Assembly: GCF_026745355.1 (NCBI RefSeq)
Contig: NC_079206.1
Coordinates: forward strand, 4,423,044 to 4,487,043
Source: Beta vulgaris subsp. vulgaris
Taxonomy: Eukaryota > Streptophyta > Magnoliopsida > Caryophyllales > Amaranthaceae
Direction: 5' to 3'
DNA length: 64,000 nt
Both the position numbers and the translations under genes were made by a program. The notes beneath the pieces are model-generated. The model was given only the letters and a program-made list of their open reading frames with translations. It searched no databases and was not told the DNA's origin. The number at the start of each line of letters is the position of its first letter. The first letter of the stretch is position 1. Below are positions 12,233-23,400 of the stretch, in pieces.

Positions 12233-13378
12233 ATGGAGGAACTACTAAAGAACCCAGTATTTGCCAGCCATGTTGTTGCAGCTTCAGGTTCTGTGGCAAT
12301 AGGAACTGCTCTTAGTTACCATCTCGACACTATAAAAACTCTCATCCAAGTTGGTGCAAGTTCTAACAAGAAGTTGAATGCAACTCAGGTTTTGGAAAGA
12401 GTTAAATCTGTTTCGGGATATGCAGGTTTGTATAGTGGTCTTAGTTGGCTGACTGTGGGAAGAATCACAAGTCTTGGTGCTCGATTTGGAGTCCATGAAA
12501 TTTTGACAGCCTACTATAAAGATGGTCGGATAGATAATTATGTTTATGTTTCTGAAGCACTTTTTGCGGGGATTATAGCTGGGGCCTTGGAGTCTTGCCT
12601 TAACTCTCCATTTGAGATGATAAAGCTTCGAAAACAGGTCGCTGCAGCTATTCATATTCCTGTTCCTAGTAGTAGTATATCATCTGTGAAATCTGCTACG
12701 GCTCCCATTATTTCTAGGTTACTGCCTGGATTTATTCCTGATAAAGTGGCATTGGATCGTACTGTCAACTTGTTATCCGTCTTATCTTCAAAGAATCATA
12801 ACTTGGGTGAGGCCTTGAAAAATTGTCCTTGGATGATGACTGGCTCTGGCAAGCCACCTGATGTCACTGATGTTAAACGGCCTCAAGATATTGTCAGACT
12901 TGAAGGATGGCGTTCCCTATGGAGAGGTCTGCGGACAGGAATAGCTAGAGATTCTGTTTTTGGTGGCATATTTTTTGGTAGCTGGCAATTTCTGCACCTG
13001 GCTATGCTTAATTGGAAGGCTGTTGGGATGGATCCTCCTCCAGAAAGAAATGATGAGATTGGCCCTTTGTCTCCATTAGTTCTTAGCCTAACAGCTGGAT
13101 TTTCTGGGTCAATGGCTGCTGCTGCTTCTCATGGTTTTGACACCTCCAGAACCCGATCCCAGTGCATTGTGCTACCCAAATATCTGGCTATGGAGAGGAG
13201 GCTTTTAAAATGGACACGTCCTGGGAATTGGTTTGAGAGATTTACAGGGATCCACCCGGCAGATCGCAATCTTTTATTCCGAGGAATTTCTGCAAGGATG
13301 GCTCGTAGTGGTTTGTCATCATTTGTCCTAGTAGGGACTTACTTTATGGTTGTCGATCATCTTATTGCCAAGTCATAA
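12233..13378 (+). CDS. Mitochondrial carrier (SLC25) family protein
   Basis: Single-exon gene of 381 residues. The ATG at 12233 is chosen because the open frame before it lacks an ATG and a splice-acceptor-like TTTTTATTAG ends at 12220. The family moves metabolites across mitochondrial or plastid inner membranes with three tandem repeats of two helices each. The repeat signature Px[D/E]xx[K/R] is recognisable but modified: HLDTIK (residues 30-35, Pro replaced), SPFEMIK (125-131, intact), and GFDTSR (301-306, Pro replaced). Length exceeds the usual 300 because of a loop of about 100 residues between repeats 2 and 3, including a VTDVKRPQDIVRLEGWRSLW segment that ends in the conserved EGWRSLWRGL-type motif. 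The substrate cannot be inferred. The second signature is intact, so a degenerate but functional plant carrier is likely. Confidence 0.85.
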   Translation: MEELLKNPVFASHVVAASGSVAIGTALSYHLDTIKTLIQVGASSNKKLNATQVLERVKSVSGYAGLYSGLSWLTVGRITSLGARFGVHEILTAYYKDGRIDNYVYVSEALFAGIIAGALESCLNSPFEMIKLRKQVAAAIHIPVPSSSISSVKSATAPIISRLLPGFIPDKVALDRTVNLLSVLSSKNHNLGEALKNCPWMMTGSGKPPDVTDVKRPQDIVRLEGWRSLWRGLRTGIARDSVFGGIFFGSWQFLHLAMLNWKAVGMDPPPERNDEIGPLSPLVLSLTAGFSGSMAAAASHGFDTSRTRSQCIVLPKYLAMERRLLKWTRPGNWFERFTGIHPADRNLLFRGISARMARSGLSSFVLVGTYFMVVDHLIAKS

Positions 13379-15298
13379 CACCTTTTGATTATAGAGTACA
13401 AGACATCTCCAAATACTGTTGATGTGACAAGCCATACATAAATGCTATCAAAACAAAGGCTAGGAATCGATTTACTGTCACTTATGGTGGCCTTTTAATC
13501 ATACTACGAAGAAGAAATGTTAGCATCTCATACAGGACTTAATGCTGGTGAAGAAGACAAGGAGTTGCTTAGTCACGATGGACCAAATATTTTACTTATA
13601 TGTGTTGGGTACATGTTCTTTTCGCCACCCATTTTTGCCTTGCTATTGGTGACTTAAATTTCCAGTTGCTTTGGGCTTTCAAGTAAGCTTAATACATTTA
13701 TATTAGTATTTTTTTTGAACGAATGTTCCATATAGTTGGACCACATTAAAATAGTGGCATCAATAATCAGTTGATTTCACCTTGTTCTGTCACATCATAA
13801 TTTCGCTGTTCATCTTTGAGACATTGACACCTAACCTTTGGTTTAGTTTTATGACATAATGTTCTCTACTGGATGTTTGTAGCTCCACCTAGTCTGTTGT
13901 TTGGAGTAGGGAATATGATTTTATTTATTGAATGACACAACCATCCTTCAAATTGAATATGCACCTTTTTCCAGTATGGAGAGAAGTTTGTATGCCCACA
14001 TTGAAATCTCAGGCATGTGGGGTGATTTGGCTACTGTTCTCATAGATGGTCACATTTGGAACATATGGACAGAGATATGGTTTTGAGGTACCGAATTCAA
14101 TTGTACTAGATACATGCTATTCTCTCTGTCCCAAACTCCCAAATTATTCTTTACGATGAACTTTGGCATCAATTTTAGAATATTATTTGAAGTAGGTGGA
14201 TAGAGGGAAAAAAAGGTAAGATAATGTGATATGATATATAGAGAGAGATATTATCAATGTGATTGAGAGAATTAGGGAAAAACAATTCTATAAAACATTA
14301 CCTTTATTTTAAAGGGAAGAAGAAAGTATTTGGAGAGATTCACCTGTAGCACCATAAAAATGAATCTTAGAGCAAAGGGAGTAATGTCATTTGAAATTTG
14401 CAACACGTGCTAGATACATCTTCAAACTAGCAATTTATTATCTTCTGTTGCAAACTTAGCAAAATCATTCACACCATCTCAGTAGTGTAACATCTGCTTG
14501 TTTTCATTTGTTTCATAATGTGTTGATCTGATAGTGATTGCAAAATCTGATTTTGGCTGATTCAGTCACATCTTGTAGATACCACAGAAATATACCTTAA
14601 TGCTTTGAATGTATGCATTTATATGTTAGCCTTTTGCAGATTATTGCCTTGTATTCAAACCCAAATTGCAGACTTTTTCGCACGAACTCAGTTTGTTTGA
14701 AATCCGTAGGTTGGATGACTTGGCTCTGTTCGTTTAGTGGTAGTTTCCTCTACCCATTGCTGCCTGCATAGATTATTGATGATGCTAGTATTGCTTCTTT
14801 TATACATATATATATATTATTAATGCTTTTGTTGTGTGGTACGTAATCTAAAATTAATGGTGCAGCATATGGGTCGCATTGTCTCACTATTATAATACCC
14901 ATCAGCACTCTCGCTGTCCTTTTTTTTTTTACATATTTTGAAATGTCTTTTTTCCCATCTTTTCATTTAAGTTTCATAAGTTGTTGACTTGTGATTCATG
15001 ATCAAACTTCTGGCTAAACTTCCTCTAGAAAGTAAAAAATTAAAAGGAGCTTCCCGTTAGAATACTCGTATTCCTTTCATATGCTGGACATATTTAATAT
15101 CTCCTTCAACACAAAATGTACATTATATGCGTACTTATTTGACGTGAACTTCTTTTATTTCTACATCTATAAATATTCTCAAATATGTGCTGACAGAAGC
15201 AGCAGCTGAACTGGAGTCTTGCTAGAAACAGTGTCTGTAGAAAGCAACTAATTTCCTTTTTTTTTATTAACAAAATTGTTCATAATGCAGCCAAGAAG
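13379..15298. other. Intergenic region after the carrier gene
   Basis: The first few hundred bases are probably the carrier 3' UTR. A degenerate MITE lies at 14120-14381. The rest is AT-rich, with no coding pattern that I recognise, up to the neprosin-like gene. Confidence 0.5.
14120..14381. mobile_element. Degenerate Stowaway-like MITE
   Basis: The left end TTCTCTCTGTCCCAAA and right end AGCAAAGGGAG are decayed CTCCCTCCGT-type repeats, each bordered by TA. The interior has many GAGAGA/GGGAAAA words resembling the element at 45972-46287. Ends are approximate. Confidence 0.45.
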
Positions 15299-17839
15299 AT
15301 GATCTTGAGAGCTATATATGCTCTTGTGACATGTTTTCTTTCATCATGTTTTGAGGCTGCTTCTCCTGGACTATCCAGGAAAGAGGAATTAAATCTTTGA
15401 GGCTCAATTTCATTCTCCTGATGGTGTACAGACTGAGCATGGGGATATGTATGATTGTGTAGATTTTTACAAGCAGCTGACATTTAGTCATCCTCTCTTA
15501 AAAAACCATACCTACCACCCTCAGGTGCTTTCCTCTATTGAGGTGCTGTCTGGCCCACTTCTTCTGTTATGTTGACTTCCTCACATTTTTATGTATGTCA
15601 GACGAGGCCTACTTCTAGGCCTAAATGGATTGAAAACAACAATATCTCTTTGACGATGATAGAAAGACCAACAAGTGTGATCCGGTTGAAGGATGGAGGC
15701 TGCCCTCCTAGAATAATTCCCATTAGAAGAGCAAATGGCAAAGATGACCTTTCCCACACCAAGGTGTTTTCACATCATTTTGCAGAAAAAGGGAATCTGA
15801 AGCCTAATCATGGAACTGAATACATATCTGGAACTGTTGTAAGTTTTAAGCTGAAATTTAGGAAATTCAGACTAATGCCTACTATTCTATTTCCGACTAA
15901 AGATGCATGTAGTTTTCATGTTGTCCAAGTGGCTGTCCTGATGCTACGTAATCTCCTAAATGTTTACTTGCTTAAACAATCCCCCCCCCCCCCAAAAAAA
16001 AAGAGAGAGAGAGAAAATGAAAAATTTCTGCCCACTCTTAAAATTTAGATGTACAACACTTCTGGAAAATAGCATGCTCTTTAGAGCATTTTGGTTTTGT
16101 ACTAATCAGTGCAAGACAGAGACAATGAAGATCTCGTTCCTCTTGTGCTTGATCTGCTGTGTTTATTTACACTTAGTTAGGATATCCTTCACCCTGGTGG
16201 TTGGTGAACGTGTAATTTAGCTGATTGTAATGCGCTCTGTGATGTAGTATGCGTTAGGTCAAACAAAAGGCAAACCATGGAAGAAATACTATGGAGTTGG
16301 TGGTGTTCTTAGCATTTATAACCCAAAGAGCTTTACCATCACAGTACAGTTCAGGGGAAATCATTCTCAGGGGCGGTGGTGATTCCATAATTGCTGGTTG
16401 GACAATGAGTCAGCTACTTTTGCATTTTATGGTGCCTGTCAATGTTACCCTTTTCAATTGAGGCTTAAGATAGCTGGCTAAGATGTGCAATTTTGTTTTC
16501 TTGCCTGTTTTCCAGGTTAATCCGTCCAAATACAGGACGGTGACGGTCGGACAAGGTTCTTCATATATGCAGTTGTAAGTCTTGTCCGTCGTTGGCTGAC
16601 TATAGTAATAGAATGTTTTTGTCCAAAAGCCCTACAGAATAATCACTTTTAGAAGAAGTCTGTTATTGGTCTTGTTAAGTACTTCCTCAATCGGGAATTA
16701 GTTGTCACAATTCCCACGCTCCTTATATTAAGGATATGGCTTAATATCGCAGAACTACCCTTTATGTATCGCAGAACTACCCTTTATGTCGATTTATTTT
16801 ATCCTCTCCCTATCACTCAAGTAGTTGCTCATAGGAAAGTCCAAGTATGTAACCTATAGCTACATTGGGGCAGTTGGTAATTCTATTTCCGGGGATCTAA
16901 CAATATGCGATTATCAATTTTTCGGACAAGCAAATATAAATAGTAATTTATTCTTGCTCTAGGATCTTGAGCTTATAAGAAAATAAGAGACTTGCTAGAG
17001 TTTGAATTATTTAGTCTTCTCGTAAGATTATATTGGCGTGAAGAAAAGTACATTGATTCTTATGCGATTAAAAATTTGAGTGAACTGCTAATTTAGGCTA
17101 TAAACATATCCACAGGCAGGCGATTTACGCTGTTTCAATTCTGAATGCGGGTTCGTCATTGTTAGATCAGATATTCCTCTGGACTTTCTCCTTCACCCAG
17201 TATCAGAAAAAGGAGAACAAGTCTATATAAACAAGTTCTTTGTTTATCAGGTAAAGATGCAAACACATTTAAATTTTAGTACTTTTTGACTATGGTAAGA
17301 AATAGGCTGCATAGTTGATGCACTGTGTAAAAAAAACTGCAATGCACTTACTTTTGTCACTAAATGATTGCAATACCCCATCAGATATCTATTTTGATAG
17401 TTAATTACTATACCTTTCTCGTTTCTTTTATAACGAAGTAATAATTTTTCAATAAGCCGAAATCCAAAACATATGTAATAGGAGAAGATTTCTGGAGATT
17501 GGTGGCTTGACGTGGGAATGAACCCTCCAATTGCGCTAGGGTTTTGGCCGCAGAGGATCTTTGAGGGCTTGAAGGAATCAGCAACATATGCAGCAGGTGG
17601 AGAAGAAATAAACTCAATAGCAACTATGCCACCTCCACAAATGGGAAGTGGTTCTTATCCTGTTTTCGCTGCTGATATGATGAATGATGCTTTTTGCAAA
17701 AAAAATTGTGGTGGTGGATGAAACCTATACAATTGTTGATGCTGCTGATTCTGAAGCCTATGGAAATAACCCTGATTATGGTGTTATTGATTTCCATATG
17801 AAAAATCATCAGCATGCAGTTACCTTTGGTGGTCCTTGA
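15299..17839 (+). pseudogene. Neprosin-domain (DUF239/DUF4409) protein gene with frameshifts
   Basis: Exon-like blocks: 15299-15524, 15602-15838, about 16250-16460, 16516-16574, 17116-17250, 17482-17839. It starts with a signal peptide (MILRAIYALVTCFLSSC), then an activation-peptide region (EHGDMYDCVDFYKQ, HPLLKNH), GCPPRIIPIRR, KKYYGVGGVLSIYNPK, GWT, RCFNSECGFVIVRSDIPLD, SGDWWLDVG and a terminal FGGP. Neprosins are secreted plant glutamic-type prolyl endopeptidases or related proteins. The frame is broken at least three times: near 15390 (LNL then stop; coding resumes one frame over), near 16370 (stop after SQGRW; coding resumes as DSIIAGWT), and in an eight-A run at 17698-17705 (CKKN... to stop instead of CKKIVVVDET). 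The splice phase between the fourth and fifth blocks also does not match. A decayed gene is most likely; homopolymer error could explain only the last break. Confidence 0.8.
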
Positions 17840-18124
17840 TCTTTTCAGAATGAAGATTTTTAGTCCAATTTAGTAAATGTTTTATCTATTGATGCTGATA
17901 TGCTTACTTTACTTAATTTTCATTGCCAAACCAAGTAAGGCTGTATTTGGAAATTTTGTCAATTTTTTCAATATGTAAACTACAAAAATAAAATAATCCA
18001 GTGCATTTCTCAACAATTTCATTGCCTTTTATTTTGGTCGTACAAATTCTTGAAATTCAAATTGTACCTTGAGTTAGAAAGTTGATTTGTTTTGATGGTT
18101 AAGTTTTGCGACTAAATAAATTAG

Positions 18125-18240
18125 GAATTATAAAGAAATTAGGATTCCTTGCGAGTGGGGGAATTTGAGTATCCCACTTTATAGGCAAGAATCAAACCCA
18201 TGAAAGAAGGGTTTTCAAACGACTAGGCCAATTTGAGTGA
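18125..18240 (-). mobile_element. tRNA-derived SINE fragment
   Basis: On the minus strand an A-box-like TTGGCCTAGTCGTTTGAAAA is followed by a B-box-like GGGTTTGATTCTTGCC, the spacing and words of a tRNA-related SINE head. The body is short and the tail is not clear. Confidence 0.5.
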
Positions 18241-18739
18241 TACATATATGATAACTTTTCTTTGAAATGCACTTGTACAGAAAATTTCAAAGATTGAATA
18301 CTTACCCTAATAATGTCAATTTCCATTTTTGGTTGATTTTATCTTATCACAAAACCATTGGTAAAAATGCAGTTCATGAAAGAGCTCTTGTGTCCCCAAA
18401 AGATGTTTCTGTTTATCAATTATTCATAAATTTCTTAATTGATTAATTAGTATTTTGGCTCGGCGATGCTCCGGTTCAGTTACAATTATCAATTATTCAT
18501 AAATTCCTTAATTGATTTTATTAGCTTTTAGCAATATTCTGTCTAGTGCGAAATTAGAAAATAGATTTTGTGGCATTATAAGTTTTTTTTTTAAAAAAAA
18601 ATCAAGGAATTGGGAATTAAAGTTATTATCTCAATGAAATTGGCGTAAGAGAAAGTTATTACGTAATAAAAGTGTTAGAGATCTAACACTTTGTTTATGT
18701 TTTTAAAATTACATATAATTATAAGACTTTATTATGTTT

Positions 18740-19040
18740 TACTTTCAAACATAAAGTATTGAAATTATAATATTAGTGGTTAAAATCTCACATGAGTGTC
18801 ACGTGACACCCTTCCTTTGACAGGAACGTCTTTTTATATATTTGTATAGATACCTTTAGTTACATATTAGTAAAAATTATGAAAGTTTGATTTTCGTGGT
18901 GTTTTTATTGAAACGAATCAAATAATATCTCACATAACTATGTTTTTTTTGTTGCATATCGGAAAATATTTTGACAATTATCTTTAGTTATAAATAGTGT
19001 CAAAATTTCAAATGTAAACATGTTTTTAAGACGGAGGGAG
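18740..19040. mobile_element. Stowaway-like MITE, left end missing
   Basis: Only the right terminal repeat ACGGAGGGAG followed by TA is preserved, with a typical interior (AACGAATCAAATAATATCTCACATAACTATG). The left boundary is a guess; the left terminal repeat is not recognisable. Confidence 0.5.
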
Positions 19041-19270
19041 TAGTTGAGAAGGGTTCTTTGAATTCCTCCCTATTGTTCATCTTTGTTAGAATCACTCATT
19101 AGAATTGCCTCTAGATTACAAGCAAAGCCTCTAATACCAATTGTTATTAGTTTTTCAAATATAAATGGGGATGAATTATTATTACTGCTAGATGATGTTC
19201 TCTTTGCATAATTGAAAAACAACAGAGTAATAAACTAAAGTGCAAGAGATTAAGAGATTTAAACTGAAGT

Positions 19271-19385
19271 GTGTGCCACGTAAGGCTCTGCATCACGCAC
19301 ACTAGGTGTGCGCGACATGCAGCAAGCCTGCGCCTAGAGCAGGCACGTCGTGTGCGTTGGACACACAGAACCTTACGTGGCGCGC
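19271..19385. repeat. GC-rich imperfect hairpin, 115 bp
   Basis: Outer arms GTGTGCCACGTAAGG and CCTTACGTGGCGCGC pair, then ACGCACAC with GTGTGCGT, then GCCTGC with GCAGGC around a short loop. It is strikingly GC-rich in an AT-rich setting. The CACGTAAGG/CCTTACGTG outer arms resemble transposon ends. Confidence 0.7.
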
Positions 19386-19534
19386 TTTTTCTCTTTTCTC
19401 TTGCGCTGGTTCCGTTTTGTAATGAACCGCTACTATAAGTAGTGATTTATATGTAGTGCCTTGTAGCTTGGGTTAGAGATCCAATATAACCACTATATGA
19501 AGTAGCTGTCAATTTCGATGAAACATTATTGATA

Positions 19535-19563
19535 TTAAACCGCTACATGGAGTAGCGGTTTAA
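19535..19563. repeat. Perfect hairpin with CCGCTAC arms
   Basis: TTAAACCGCTAC and GTAGCGGTTTAA are perfect 12-bp inverted arms around an ATGGA loop. A weaker sister (AACCGCTACTATAAGTAGTG) lies near 19423. The pair probably belongs to one repetitive element. Confidence 0.75.
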
Positions 19564-19679
19564 CTCAAAAACCAAAATTCGAACATACTGTCATACGTAC
19601 ATAATATTTATAGAATTAATTTCATGTTCAACGCATAAGAGGAACTAATACTTCTTTTAATATTATTCATAAAAAAACT

Positions 19680-20327
19680 TCGGGTTTTTTGAGAGAGAGA
19701 GAGGCTCTGCCTTCTCTCTAGAAAAAACCCCTTAGCTCCTCCAAAAGAAAACCCTAAAAACCCTAACTCCCAAATCAATTTCTTTAGAATTTGAAACCCT
19801 AACCTCTTCTTTCTTCTCTTCCTCCTAGATCTAGTCATTGTTATGGCTTAGCTTTGTCTACTAGCCCAATTTTTCTTGTCCTCAGCCGGACTCTTGGTTT
19901 TCTAGCCCCTTGATTAGCTTTCCCCATTTCTAAAATCAATCAATTTGGGAATGGTTGTTCGCGGTGTGGGTTCAGTTCGTTCGTGGTGGTTCGTGACTGT
20001 TCACGTCGCTGGTGTTTATTTCGTCTCCGTAGTTGGCGACGATTCAAGGTATGGTGGTATCTTTAAGAAGGTTTTGGAGCTATCTCAGTTTTTGTGGTGT
20101 TTGTCTCGCCCCCCGTGACGGGTTTCACTCGATTGGACCTGGGGTAATGGTGTTAGCCGCGGCGGAGCTTCCACACGTGTTCATTTGTGCTCCATTGCTC
20201 CCTTTTCTTCTTCTCGTTTACCTTGCTGTTTTCATGTTGTATCTTGTAATCATCCTTCAGGATGTTTTGGGGGGTGTCTCTTATTGTAGACACCTCCTAG
20301 CTTTCTCTCCCAATCCAAAAAAAAAAT
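19680..20327 (+). mobile_element. LINE-like non-autonomous element or leader
   Basis: It begins with a GAGAGAGAGAGGCTCTGCC / CTCTCTAGAAAA stretch and AACCCTAA words of the kind found in plant L1 LINE 5' UTRs, and ends in a short A run (20318-20327) after a TGTCTC...GAGACA-like hairpin. No ORF1 or RT similarity is visible. It could also be upstream leader of the helicase gene. Confidence 0.35.
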
Positions 20328-20428
20328 GACCATGACCATGAGTGAAGTTACGAAGGTACCCTACTCCCTAGAGAATCTCAAGATATTTACAAGACAACCA
20401 AGCAAATAAGTCATCTTCGAGCTAAAAC

Positions 20429-20453
20429 CTTAAACCCTAAACCCTAAACCCTC
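20429..20453 (+). promoter_or_regulatory. Telobox cluster (AAACCCTAA type)
   Basis: Two consecutive AAACCCTAA units plus flanking AAACCTT and AAACCCTC lie about 30 bases before the helicase ATG. Teloboxes are known in promoters or leaders of plant genes for translation and ribosome biogenesis, which suits an RNA helicase. A chance or telomere-derived origin is possible. Confidence 0.6.
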
Positions 20454-20481
20454 ACTTCCAAAGTTCCAACTCAGAAACACC

Positions 20482-23400
20482 ATGATAACCACCCTCATCT
20501 TTCGCGAAACACCCAGAATCTTCCGACGCCGTCCACCATTCTCTCTCCTCTGGGCCCGGCCCATGGGTGGCGGCCCAAGAACCTTCCCGGGCGGGCTCAA
20601 CAAGTGGCAATGGAAGCGCCTCCACGAGAAGAAAGCCCGTGACAAGGAAAAACGCCTTCTCGACCAGGAGAAGCAGCTCTACCAGGCCCGTCTCCGCTCC
20701 CAAATCCGGGCTGACGTTTCGGGCCTCCCAGCCCAGCTCCAGGGCCCATCCCACTCCCCCATGTCGCCCAAGGCCCAAATCAAGGCCCTCGCCGACCGTT
20801 TTATCAAACCGGGCGCTGAGGATTTGTGGAACGACGATGATGGGCCCGTACATTCTCCTCCTAGGCCCGGCCCAAACAAGCCCATTGGAGGTACTGTAGG
20901 TGATTCTTTTAGTTTTTGTGGGAATATGCAGCAAAAGAGGGGGTTTTGTATGCAGAGAAATAATGATGGTTTTGCGAATTTATTGAGTTTGATGAGTTTT
21001 GGGGGTAATTTTGAGCAGAAGAGGGGTTACCCGGGTAATGTGAGGGGGAAAGTGAAGAAGAAGTTTTATAATCGGAGAGTTGGGAGTTCGTCGAGTGATG
21101 ATGATGAGGAAAATTATGGGAGAGTGAGTGAGAATGCGAGGTGGCCGAGGTTTAGGTTGGAAGGGGGTGGAAATGGGAGTGTGGAGAAGGGAGAAAAGGG
21201 TGGTTTTAAGAGTGTTAGAAGGTTTATGGGGAATGCTACTTTAGGGAAGTATGATGTGAAGGTCACAAAAAGGCGGATTGTGAAGGAATTAGAGGAGTAT
21301 GCGGATCATGAAGATGAAGAGGGTGATTTGGCTGAGAATATCTATGTGATTAAGCATGAAATCCTTGAGCGTAAGCGGGAGGAAGAAGCACGAGAGATAA
21401 GCAATGAGGATGATTTTGTTGCCTCTGGAAAGAGGTGGGCGTGTTATGCTACTTTAATCATTATTTGTTATTGCCAATTGGATTGTTCACAATTATGCTA
21501 CTTTGATCATCATTTGTTATTTTAGTTGCATTGTTTTTGGTCAAATTGATGTTAGCTGTTAATTGTTATGCTTATGAATGGTGATACATAACGGCTTTAT
21601 AACTATCATTGTCTTGGATGCGATTTTTAAGCTGAAGTTGTGTTCTAATTTTGTTACAGATTCGAGGACTGTGGCATATCACCCCTGACAGTTAAGGCAT
21701 TAACTGCTGCTGGTTATACTGTGATGACTAGGGTACAAGAAGATACTTTGTCTGCTTATCTGGAGGGTATGTTACTCTACTTCTTCATGTTGTTTTTTTG
21801 TGTCTGCTTTTGTCAAAAAGATGTTCTCTTTGATATGTGTTCAATGTTGGCGAATAAGGGGCGTATAGAAGGATAGTTCATAGATGTAAATTATATATGC
21901 TAATTGTGCTTGAGCTCTGCTATCTTATGGACTGAATTTGGCCAATCCTTCCTGCCTTGTCGTATATTAGAGCGTTAGTTTATTGATTCTATTCAATGAT
22001 AGACACTTCTAAAGGATGAAATGGTGTGGTAAATACTAAATAGTCTATTTTCTTATGTTAAGGTCTAATGTTCCATTACTTTGACTTGCACGTTTTCTTT
22101 GGTAGGTAAGGATGCTTTAGTTAAATCTAGAGCTGGGACAGGAAAAACCGCTGCTTTTCTGGTATGGTATTGGTATTTCTTTCTTTTTGGGTTAATAGCT
22201 TTTCAAATATGATGCTTTACCGGCATGTCCTTGTTAAATAAAAACAGCTTCCTGCAATTGAAACAGTTTTGAAGGCTATGGTCAGTGGCAAAGCTCAGCG
22301 TGTGCCTCCTATATATGTTCTTATTCTTTGCCCCACAAGAGAGCTTGCTAGTCAGATTGCTGCAGAAACAAGGGTTTTGCTGAAGTATCATGATGGCTTA
22401 GGTGTCCAAATGCTTGTGGGTGGTTCACGTTTTAAAGATGACCAGAAACGCGTAGAATTGGATCCTTGCCAGGTTCATCATCTGTCTAATGTGTTTTTTC
22501 AGTAGATGAATAACAGGCCGAGAAGACATTTTGAACGTTTTCTAGCCAATTCTTTTTCCCCTTAGTGCATCAAGCAATTCATTTCGGTATATTCATCTGC
22601 TTACTTGGTTTCCTGACTTTACAAAGTGAAATCTTGCAGATTCTAGTTGCTACCCCTGGTAGATTACTGGATCACATTGAGACTCGGTCAAGCTTGTCTG
22701 CAAGATTGATGGGGCTTAAAATGCTCGTACTCGACGAAGCTGATCATCTGCTAAATCTTGGATTTCGAAAGGACATGGAAAAAATCGCTGATTGTTTACC
22801 TCGTCGACGTCAGTCTTTACTGTTTTCTGCAACAGTCCCAAAAGAGGTAGTTCTGTGCTCCTGGTTACATCAGTGTACTGGTCTGAAGTAGAATTAGCCA
22901 TCAGGGTATGCAAAGCTTTAGCTCTTTAGTATAACTATTGATTATGCACTTTCCTTTTCTATTTCAGGTTCGACGGATCTCTCAGCTTGTTCTTAAAAGG
23001 GAGCATGCTTTTATTAACACTGTAGATACAGGTTGTCCAGATTCTAATTCTAAGGTACATTGTTGGCTTTTATATCATAATATGGTTAGAGAATTGCTTG
23101 TTTATGAGTATACCAAATTATTGTTCTCGACCTAGATGGTGTGTTTAGTTATCATTCTTAAGTACTGTAAAGTGTTAGTGAACTTTTTTCTTGGAGGATG
23201 AATGGTTAAATAATGAGTTCTTTTGCAAAATCTTTACTTCATTAGTTCGTTCTTATTATTTTGTACCCTAGTTTAATTGGATCTTTTTTGAAATTGCGTC
23301 AGAGCTGATGTTTTGCATGTTAGACACATTAAAGGGTCACATGGTTCTAGCAATAGAAACGGAAATGAAGGGGAAAAAGAACCCCTGCATCCCCTAATAT

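Larger units (their letters stand above)
17840..20481. other. Intergenic region before the helicase gene
   Basis: It contains a reverse-strand SINE near 18125-18240, the right half of a Stowaway element ending at 19040, a GC-rich hairpin (19271-19385), a perfect CCGCTAC hairpin (19535-19563), a LINE-like leader (about 19680-20320) and, at its end, the telobox-bearing leader of the helicase gene. No intact gene is seen. Confidence 0.55.

Noticed and set aside
20033..20329. 98-codon frame before the helicase
   Set aside because: No family resemblance; it sits in the LINE-like leader and ends in an A run.
20452..20934. 160-codon minus-strand frame opposite helicase exon 1
   Set aside because: A mirror of the GC-rich first exon; the plus strand has clear conserved protein sequence.
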